DNA of 38,772 nt, from the NCBI GenBank assembly GCA_900544335.1, contig UQUS01000016.1:1-38772 (forward strand). Reading direction: 5' to 3'. The DNA is from an uncultured Sutterella sp. (GTDB taxonomy: Bacteria > Pseudomonadota > Gammaproteobacteria > Burkholderiales > Burkholderiaceae_F). Of this stretch, positions 34,455 to 38,772 are shown one piece after another (the stretch's first letter is position 1; the number at the start of each line of letters is the position of its first letter). The notes beneath the pieces were generated by a model. The model ran no database searches and was not told where the DNA came from. It was given only the letters and a program-made list of their open reading frames with translations. The position numbers were made by a program, and so were the translations under genes.

Positions 34455-35762
34455 ATGACTGCCGAGAAAATTTTTAAAATCAATACGGAAATCCTGGGAC
34501 AAGCGCGATTTGACTCGAATTTAGCGAGCGGCGTTTTCCCGTCCTCCCATACGGTGCTTTTGCACCTACCGTCGGATTTTGCGCGAGACGTCGGCGGGCA
34601 TACCGACTGTCTGTTTGAGGCCGCCGGTCCCCATGAGCGCCTGTTTTTCGACCCCACGCGCACACGTAGCGCTATCGTAACCTGCGGCGGCTTGTGCCCG
34701 GGTTTAAACGATGTGATTCGCTCCATTGTTTTGGAGTCCCATTACGCATACGGGGCCGATGACATTCTCGGCTTCCGGTACGGACTTGCCGGATTTATCG
34801 AAGAAAAAGGTTTCACACCCCTTGTCCTTCGTTCATACGATATCAGCAACATTCATCACTTCGGCGGCACGATTCTCGGAACATCGCGCGGCTCGCAACC
34901 GATCGAACGTGTTGTCGACCGTCTTTTAAAAGAACGGATTGACATTCTTTACTTCATCGGCGGCGACGGATCGATGAAGGCGGCAATCGCGATTAAAAAC
35001 GAGATCGCCAAGCGCGGGTTGCACATTTCCGTCATCGGTATCCCGAAGACGATTGATAACGACATTAACTATGTGCCCAAGTCGTTCGGCTTTGACACGG
35101 CCGTCGAGAAAGCCACCGAGGCCATCGAATGCGCACATGCCGAGGCCATGGGGTGCCATAACACAATCGGTCTGGTAAAACTCATGGGACGCGAGTCCGG
35201 GTTTATTGCCGCTCAGGCAACTCTTTCCATGCGCGACGTGAACTTCGTGCTCGTGCCGGAACTACCCTTTGAGATTGACGGTCCTCAGGGCCTGCTTGAA
35301 GCGGTCTTTAAACGCATCCGTGCCCGCGGCCACGCCGTAATCGTAGCAGCCGAAGGCGCCGGACAGCACCTGATGCAAGGAACCGGCAAGTACGACCCGT
35401 CGGGCAACATCGTTTTGAGCGATATCGGAACGTTCCTCAAAGAACGCTTAAAGAAATTCTTTGCCGAACGCAATCAGGATTTGACCATCAAGTACATCGA
35501 TCCGAGTTACATTATTCGCTCAGTGCACGCCAACACGTCCGATGCCGCCTACTGCGGACAGCTCGGTCAGCATGCCGTTCATGCGGCCATGGCCGGAAGA
35601 ACCGGTATTGTCGTCTCTCGCATCATGGACGAGTTCGTGCACGTTCCGTTGGAACTTGTCACGGCAAAGCGCCGCAAGATGGATCCCAAGAGCGAACTGT
35701 GGCGGACCGTTTTGGAAAGCACTGGTCAATGGACCGTCAAGGGTATGCGTGTCGAGGAATAA
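34455..35762 (+). CDS. 6-phosphofructokinase, ATP-dependent type (G104/K124 clade)
   Basis: 435 residues from the ATG at 34455; an upstream TTG at 34413 is unlikely. Phosphorylates fructose-6-phosphate in glycolysis. TCGGLCPGLNDVIRSIV is the N-terminal nucleotide site, YFIGGDGSMKAAI the phosphoryl-donor loop, IGIPKTIDNDINYVPKSFGF the catalytic TIDND motif, and KLMGRESGFIAAQA the F6P site. In the donor loop the residue after GGD is Gly, as in ATP enzymes (PPi enzymes have Asp), while Lys stands before TIDND where E. coli PfkA has Gly. This pairing marks the long group III/clade X ATP-PFKs. Length exceeds E. coli PfkA (320) by an N-terminal extension, as in that clade. Single gene with its own terminator. 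Confidence 0.9.
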   Translation: MTAEKIFKINTEILGQARFDSNLASGVFPSSHTVLLHLPSDFARDVGGHTDCLFEAAGPHERLFFDPTRTRSAIVTCGGLCPGLNDVIRSIVLESHYAYGADDILGFRYGLAGFIEEKGFTPLVLRSYDISNIHHFGGTILGTSRGSQPIERVVDRLLKERIDILYFIGGDGSMKAAIAIKNEIAKRGLHISVIGIPKTIDNDINYVPKSFGFDTAVEKATEAIECAHAEAMGCHNTIGLVKLMGRESGFIAAQATLSMRDVNFVLVPELPFEIDGPQGLLEAVFKRIRARGHAVIVAAEGAGQHLMQGTGKYDPSGNIVLSDIGTFLKERLKKFFAERNQDLTIKYIDPSYIIRSVHANTSDAAYCGQLGQHAVHAAMAGRTGIVVSRIMDEFVHVPLELVTAKRRKMDPKSELWRTVLESTGQWTVKGMRVEE

Positions 35763-35778
35763 AAGGTGCGCAGACGGT

Positions 35779-35808
35779 AAAAAAAGGGAACGCGAGCGTT
35801 CCCTTTTT
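35779..35808 (+). terminator. Rho-independent terminator of the phosphofructokinase gene
   Basis: Stem GGGAACG / CGTTCCC (35786-35792 with 35797-35803), loop CGAG, flanking A-run and TTTTT. It ends the core-genome side; phage-like DNA starts after it. Confidence 0.9.
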
Positions 35809-35820
35809 CGTCTTTCACAT

Positions 35821-35867
35821 AGGAGAAAATCATGGTGCCCGGGGAGAGAAGCAAAGTAACAATTTAA
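35821..35867 (+). pseudogene. Stub reading frame with strong ribosome site, 11 codons
   Basis: AGGAG (35821-35825), 6 nt, then ATG at 35832 and a frame that stops after 11 codons (MVPGERSKVTI). The start signal is better than those of several real genes here, yet no gene follows. It may be the severed head of a host gene at the edge of the phage-like insert, or a chance match. Confidence 0.3.
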
Positions 35868-35960
35868 ATCAAATCGTTAGAAGCAGAAGGTAACGCTCAG
35901 GCAAAACAATTCGTTGCTTGTCGCGCTTAAATATTGAGCATTTTTTACACAAATTTAGGT

Positions 35961-35981
35961 GTGCCGTTATCGGCACGTTTT
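35961..35981 (+). terminator. Small hairpin upstream of the holin gene
   Basis: GTGCCG (35961-35966), loop TTAT, CGGCAC (35971-35976), then GTTTT. Possibly a weak terminator of upstream phage transcription or a leader structure of the lysis operon. Confidence 0.4.
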
Positions 35982-36034
35982 CGGTTCATTGTTTGCTATG
36001 TAAAAAATTTGCAAACTTTTGGAGGGAAATGTGC

Positions 36035-36469
36035 GTGCTTCAAGATCTTCTACACGATTTAATTCCAACGTACCTAGAGCGGATTGTTCTTGCTATTGGC
36101 GCGGCGGTTGGTTGGGTTTACGGCGTTGCGTTCGGCAATCATGAGCTACCCGTTGCGTGGTTGTTAGCGATGATGGCGAGCGACTATTTAACGGGCATCT
36201 ATCGAGCGTGCTATTTCGGCGAATATCAATCCGATGTCTGCGCTCGGGGACTTATCAAAAAGTTCTGCATTTTGTGGGTGTACGCACTAGCACATGGTCT
36301 TGGCGTAATCATCGGCACGCAATGTGTTCAAACGGCTTTTCTCGGTGCGTTCGGGCTGAATGAACTGCTCAGTATGCTCGAAAACCTCGGCCGTGTTCAT
36401 CCGCATTTTGTGCCCGATCCACTTCAGCATTTTCTCTCCGGCCTTAAAAAACGAGGATTCCGCAGATGA
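36035..36469 (+). CDS. Phage holin family protein
   Basis: 144 residues from the GTG at 36035, nine bases after the GGAGG site at 36021-36025; the in-frame ATG at 36029 is too close to that site (3 bases). Three hydrophobic segments are seen: LERIVLAIGAAVGWVYGVAF, VAWLLAMMASDYLTGIYRAC and LWVYALAHGLGVIIG. The DYLTGIYRA motif with a short polar loop is typical of the toxin-secretion/phage-lysis holin family (PF05105-like), whose members pierce the inner membrane at the end of infection. The stop overlaps the endolysin ATG (ATGA), the usual coupled holin-endolysin pair. Confidence 0.8.
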   Translation: MLQDLLHDLIPTYLERIVLAIGAAVGWVYGVAFGNHELPVAWLLAMMASDYLTGIYRACYFGEYQSDVCARGLIKKFCILWVYALAHGLGVIIGTQCVQTAFLGAFGLNELLSMLENLGRVHPHFVPDPLQHFLSGLKKRGFRR

Positions 36470-36921
36470 CATACTCATCTTTTTCTTCCTACAACCCCAC
36501 TATTGCCCTTGACGTCATCAGGAACGAGGAAGGCTGTGAGTTGAAAGCCTATCGCTGTTCAGCAGGCGTATGGACAATCGGCTACGGCCACACGGCAGGC
36601 GTGACCGAGGGCATGGCGATTAGCCAAGCGCACGCCGAGGAATTGCTCCGAGCCGACGTGATTGACTGCGCGGGACGTATGGCTTCGTACATCAAAGCGC
36701 CGGTCACGAAGTGGCAATTCATCGCGCTTGTCTCGCTGTCGTTCAACGTCGGAGATTTAAGACGCAAAGCGCCGAAGTTATTACACAATCTAAACAGTCG
36801 GCAAGAAGACAAAGCGGCGCTCGAGTTTCTTGATATCTGCCGAGCCGGTGGTCGCGCGGTCGAAGGTCTGAAGCGTCGGCGCGAGAAAGAGGCGAAATTG
36901 TTCTTACGAACAGATTCCTAA
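36466..36921 (+). CDS. Phage endolysin, GH24 lysozyme
   Basis: 151 residues. The GH24 catalytic region EEGCELKAYRCSAGVWTIGYG fits the rule E-8-[D/C]-5-T with Glu22, Cys31 and Thr37, the Cys form seen in P21/P1-like lysozymes. VSLSFNVGDLR matches the helical-lobe FNVG motif, and the C-terminus GRAVEGLKRRREKEAKLFL matches the conserved RRR-E segment. It cleaves peptidoglycan. There is no N-terminal signal-anchor helix, so release would depend on the holin just upstream, with which it overlaps by ATGA. No T-rich terminator follows on the plus strand. Confidence 0.92.
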   Translation: MTYSSFSSYNPTIALDVIRNEEGCELKAYRCSAGVWTIGYGHTAGVTEGMAISQAHAEELLRADVIDCAGRMASYIKAPVTKWQFIALVSLSFNVGDLRRKAPKLLHNLNSRQEDKAALEFLDICRAGGRAVEGLKRRREKEAKLFLRTDS

Positions 36922-36944
36922 AAAGAAATCCCGTGTATTTGAAT

Positions 36945-36971
36945 ACAAAAGCCTCGTTTTCACGAGGCTTA
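36945..36971 (-). terminator. Probable terminator of hicAB, between convergent endolysin and hicB
   Basis: Arms AAGCCTCG (36949-36956) and CGAGGCTT (36963-36970) with a 6-nt loop. On the minus strand TTTT follows, so it best serves hicB, although it could also end plus-strand transcripts. Confidence 0.6.
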
Positions 36972-37007
36972 GGGTTGAAAGCAACATTGACGAGTTGCTA
37001 ACGCGCA

Positions 37008-37421
37008 TTATACAGAACCCGTTTGATTCTGCGATACCGACTTACAGAGAACCATTCGCGCAAGATATCCGGAACGAGACATTCCTGAACTCGCGGCAAG
37101 AAAGTCAAGTCTTCTTAAAACTCTCGACGGAATTGAAATATTGACTCGCTCTGTTTTATCACTTAGTGATTCAATGTCAATATCAACGAGCATCCAAAAA
37201 CAATCTTTGTATTCTTTAAGGTCTCGGAAGTGATTGATGGAATCAGGCTCGGGGACAAGGCGTCCTGAATCTAACTCCGCTTCCATCCAGCCCGATGCGG
37301 CTTCTTTTATGGCTTTTTCTAAGTCAGGAAGATTATCCGCTTCAGTAACGACTCCGGGCAGAGAAGGAACTTCAGCGGTATATGTTCCTTCTTCGAACCA
37401 AACGGCAACAGGGTATTTCAT
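37008..37421 (-). CDS. hicB: HicB-type antitoxin
   Basis: 137 residues. The N-terminal ~50 residues (YPVAVWFEEGTYTAEVPSLP, GVVTEADNLPDLEKAIKEA) are the HicB RNase-H-like fold that blocks HicA. Residues ~90-125 (RVNISIPSRVLRRLDFLAAS, then SGMSRSGYLARMV) form a ribbon-helix-helix DNA-binding domain for autorepression. Start ATG at 37421 behind GGAG. It is second after hicA, 49 bases away, with a strong hairpin in that gap. The unit sits antisense within a phage lysis cassette. Confidence 0.92.
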   Translation of the reverse strand: MKYPVAVWFEEGTYTAEVPSLPGVVTEADNLPDLEKAIKEAASGWMEAELDSGRLVPEPDSINHFRDLKEYKDCFWMLVDIDIESLSDKTERVNISIPSRVLRRLDFLAASSGMSRSGYLARMVLCKSVSQNQTGSV

Positions 37422-37445
37422 ATGGTCTCCATTTTTGTGTTGTCA

Positions 37446-37467
37446 AGGCAGGGGAAATCCCCTGCCT
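37446..37467 (-). promoter_or_regulatory. Hairpin between hicA and hicB
   Basis: Nine-base perfect arms AGGCAGGGG (37446-37454) and CCCCTGCCT (37459-37467) with a 4-nt loop, starting 3 bases after the hicA stop. No T-run follows on the minus strand, so it is probably not a full terminator. It may be an mRNA-stability or partial-termination element that sets the toxin:antitoxin ratio. Confidence 0.55.
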
Positions 37468-37470
37468 CAA

Positions 37471-37665
37471 TCAACGAATCCTCAGTTTGATTCCGCTTTG
37501 TCTACAGATGGAACTAAGCGTGCGCTTTGACATATCCTTTCTTGGATGAGGAACTGTCGTATGCCGTGTTCCATCGGCGTTCTCAAAAATGTGATGGCTT
37601 CCATTGATTCTGCTTAGAGTCCATCCATTTTTCTTGAGGATGTTGATAACTTCTTGACTATTCAT
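37471..37665 (-). CDS. hicA: HicA-type mRNA interferase toxin
   Basis: 64 residues with the double-stranded-RNA-binding-like fold of HicA: VINILKKNGWTLSRINGSHH (His24 of GSHH is the expected catalytic residue), then IFENADGTRHTTVPHP and the basic RKDMSKRTLSSICRQSGI helix. HicA cleaves mRNA and stops growth unless bound by HicB. The ATG at 37665 follows GAGGT. Driven by the promoter at 37699-37727; gene order toxin then antitoxin is usual for hicAB. The lengths look intact, so the pair is probably active. Confidence 0.92.
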   Translation of the reverse strand: MNSQEVINILKKNGWTLSRINGSHHIFENADGTRHTTVPHPRKDMSKRTLSSICRQSGIKLRIR

Positions 37666-37693
37666 TATTACCTCGTCAATTTGTTTTCAACGA

Positions 37694-37727
37694 TGTGTAG
37701 TATACACAACATGACAAGAAAAGACAA
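37694..37727 (-). promoter_or_regulatory. hicAB promoter with overlapping palindromic operator
   Basis: On the minus strand, TTGTCT (complement of 37722-37727) and TATACT (complement of 37699-37704) are 17 bases apart, a good sigma-70 promoter. A perfect palindrome TGTGTA-GTA-TACACA (37694-37708) covers the -10, a likely HicB ribbon-helix-helix operator. The start codon is 34 bases downstream of the -10. Confidence 0.7.
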
Positions 37728-37752
37728 GAGAAAACTTTAAAGAGAAATTCTT

Positions 37753-38220
37753 ATGATTTCATTTTTCAAAACTGTGTTCGCGTTTCTTGTTACTTACAAG
37801 AAATACGCATCGGCACTCCTAATCATCGCCGCGTGCGCTTTGTGTGCCTGGCTGGGAAGCTCGTACCAAAAAGCCAAGTGTGAGGCGCAGATTGCCGATT
37901 TCAAGGCGCAAATGGCAAGCGCTGTTTCTGACCAAAGGAAATACTATGAAAAAAGATTCTCCGAGGCAACAAGCCGCCTGGTTTTGGAAAGCCGTCGGGC
38001 TGATGTTGCTCGTGCTGAGCGTGACGATTTGTTGCGTCGGTTGCGCGTCGCAAGTGCCCGTGCCGACGGAGCGTCAGCAAATCCCGACCGCTCTTACCGA
38101 GCTGAGTACGCCCAGTGCCGAAAGTTTCTCATTAAAGGTTCAGAGCTTCTTGCAGAGTGCAACGACTTGGCTGGAAGAATCGCAAGAGAAAAAGACGCAC
38201 TAGCGGAGATTGTGAAATGA
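37753..38220 (+). CDS. Phage i-spanin (Rz-like)
   Basis: 155 residues. One N-terminal membrane helix (YASALLIIAACALCAWLGSS, ~18-37) is followed by a long charged coiled coil (~40-110: KCEAQIADFKAQM, RADVARAERDDLLRRLR) and a soluble end, the topology of the inner-membrane spanin Rz. Spanins fuse inner and outer membranes in the last step of lysis of a Gram-negative host. The o-spanin gene is nested inside in the +1 frame, strong support for the call. The ribosome site (AAAGAGAAA) is moderate. The stop overlaps the next gene by ATGA. Confidence 0.85.
   Translation: MISFFKTVFAFLVTYKKYASALLIIAACALCAWLGSSYQKAKCEAQIADFKAQMASAVSDQRKYYEKRFSEATSRLVLESRRADVARAERDDLLRRLRVASARADGASANPDRSYRAEYAQCRKFLIKGSELLAECNDLAGRIAREKDALAEIVK
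37946..38203 (+). CDS. Phage o-spanin lipoprotein (Rz1-like), nested inside Rz
   Basis: 85 residues in a different frame, wholly within the Rz gene. Its own ribosome site (AAAGGAAA, 37934-37941) precedes the ATG at 37946. A basic start (MKKDSPRQQAAWFWK) and hydrophobic stretch (AVGLMLLVLSVTICCVGC) end in a lipobox-like VGC with the lipid Cys at residue 33. The mature part is short with prolines (SQVPVPTERQQIP) like Rz1. It would sit in the outer membrane and pair with Rz. The -3 lipobox residue is Cys, not the usual Leu. Confidence 0.85.
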   Translation: MKKDSPRQQAAWFWKAVGLMLLVLSVTICCVGCASQVPVPTERQQIPTALTELSTPSAESFSLKVQSFLQSATTWLEESQEKKTH

Positions 38221-38402
38221 CAGACGACGTTTTAGAGGAATGGTACAGGCTCGCCGAGCGCATCGCTCACGTGCCTACGTATGAGTTTGGCGAACCATTC
38301 ACGCAATGGGAGCGAGAGGAAAGAGAGCGCACTCATTGGTACACAACCAACTCGGCAGATGGCAAACCCGTGCAAGGGAATCTCTCAAATTTAAACCTGT
38401 AG
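38217..38402 (+). CDS. Small phage protein of 61 residues, unknown
   Basis: It starts at the ATG overlapping the Rz stop (ATGA) with GGAGA about 8 nt upstream, so it is translated with the lysis genes. The protein is acidic and aromatic-rich (MTDDVLEEWYRLAERIAHV, then FTQWEREERERTHWY), with no membrane segment. I do not recognise it. Its stop codon lies inside a long perfect palindrome. It may be a packaging or regulatory gene of the kind that often follows lysis genes, but nothing shows that directly. Confidence 0.65.
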   Translation: MTDDVLEEWYRLAERIAHVPTYEFGEPFTQWEREERERTHWYTTNSADGKPVQGNLSNLNL

Positions 38403-38418
38403 AATTCTACAGGTTTAA
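38391..38418. repeat. 28-bp perfect palindrome at the end of the lysis operon
   Basis: Fourteen-base arms with no spacer (left arm TTAAACCTGTAGAA), containing the TAG of the preceding gene and an EcoRI-like centre. In RNA it would form a long hairpin and might slow or end transcription, though no T-run follows. As DNA it could bind a dimeric protein. Confidence 0.7.
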
Positions 38419-38455
38419 GGGTTAAGCCCTTGATTTATCGAAGAATGGGACGAGC

Positions 38456-38504
38456 CCTAAATTAATTTACGACCAACCTAAATTAATTTACGACCAACCT
38501 AAAT
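38456..38504. repeat. 21-nt tandem repeat, two full copies plus a partial
   Basis: Two identical adjacent 21-base units (38456-38476, 38477-38497), each beginning CCTAAATTAATTTACGACCA, followed by CCTAAAT. AT-rich with AATTAATT cores. The role is unknown; iteron-like or protein-binding sites are possible. Confidence 0.75.
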
Positions 38505-38599
38505 ATTGAGATTCGAGTTGACTACAATCTGTAAGCAACTGATTCCGACAACTCAAGATGTCGTATGTGCATTTTTTGCACATATCCTGCAAGCAAAAA

Positions 38600-38626
38600 G
38601 AAAAGCCCGGCGAAATTCCGGGCTTG
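38600..38626 (-). terminator. Rho-independent terminator, best on the minus strand
   Basis: Arms AAGCCCGG (38603-38610) and CCGGGCTT (38618-38625). On the minus strand TTTTCTTTTT follows, so it would end a leftward transcript coming from beyond the window. On the plus strand only GTTAT follows. Confidence 0.7.
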
Positions 38627-38772
38627 TTATAGAAACCTAAACTCCCGCCCCACTAGATCCACAACATTTTGACAGGCATCAAAGATGGTGTGAATATTTT
38701 TCTTTTTGTACTGATTTCTTTCAACTTTTTATGAGTCGATGGTGCGCTAGATTCCATTTTTTCGTATAATAG

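Larger units (their letters stand above)
38403..38772. other. 370-bp gene-free right end
   Basis: No protein gene or tRNA was seen. It holds the second half of the 28-bp palindrome, a tandem repeat (38456-38504), a word shared with the upstream side of the cassette (38500-38510), an inverted repeat TATGTGCA / TGCACATA (38564-38584), a terminator (38600-38625) and a TATAAT near the window edge (38765-38770) that may start the next transcript. A+T content is higher than in the core genes. Confidence 0.5.

Noticed and set aside
38456..38504. Tandem repeat as a CRISPR array
   Set aside because: The units are directly adjacent with no spacers and no cas genes are near.

Overview
The window is a stretch of a beta-proteobacterial genome, most likely a Burkholderiales gut commensal of the Sutterella/Parasutterella kind. 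This is inferred from gene order and protein character; no database was searched. The strongest evidence is the block ompA / gyrA-serC-pheA-tyrA-aroA-cmk-rpsA-ihfB, a gene order typical of Burkholderiales. The first ~824 bases do not belong with the rest. They encode, on the minus strand, part of a COG2252-type purine permease with the C/G-ending codon use of a high-GC Firmicute such as Faecalibacterium. They break straight into the middle of rfbC, so this looks like a chimeric contig join.

Layout. (1) 1-824: foreign permease fragment. (2) 824-2052: truncated rfbC and rfbA, the dTDP-rhamnose sugar-nucleotide pathway. (3) 2255-2413: a divergent 52-residue small protein with its own terminator. 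(4) 2456-3314: an oxygen-stress operon on the minus strand, a 60-residue stand-alone glycyl-radical-like NrdD tail peptide followed by rubrerythrin, behind a 20-bp palindromic operator. (5) uvrD (-), leuS (+), an autotransporter (-), an ion:proton antiporter-like permease (-) and gltX (+). (6) 14294-18868: fimV-truA-trxB-smr on the minus strand. (7) 19049-28924: the ihfB-rpsA-cmk-aroA-tyrA-pheA-serC-gyrA block, joining translation, DNA topology and aromatic/serine amino-acid synthesis. (8) 29351-34263: OmpA-like protein, a P-II regulator, a DUF1015 protein, and a two-gene unit of a winged-helix/LicC-like nucleotidyltransferase with an APC permease. (9) 34455-35762: a 6-phosphofructokinase of the G104/K124 type.

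(10) 35813-38772 is accessory DNA: a phage lysis cassette of holin, overlapping GH24 endolysin, and i-spanin Rz with the o-spanin Rz1 nested inside it in another frame, then a small overlapping gene. A complete hicAB toxin-antitoxin unit lies on the opposite strand between endolysin and Rz. The right end carries a long perfect palindrome, a 21-nt tandem repeat and a terminator. No phage structural, replication or integrase genes are in view.

Points most worth a second look: the NrdD-tail/rubrerythrin operon; GyrA with glutamine at both quinolone hot-spot positions; AroA with an altered glyphosate-site loop; the HTH-LicC/permease pair; and hicAB inside the lysis cassette. No tRNA, rRNA, CRISPR array or insertion sequence was recognised.
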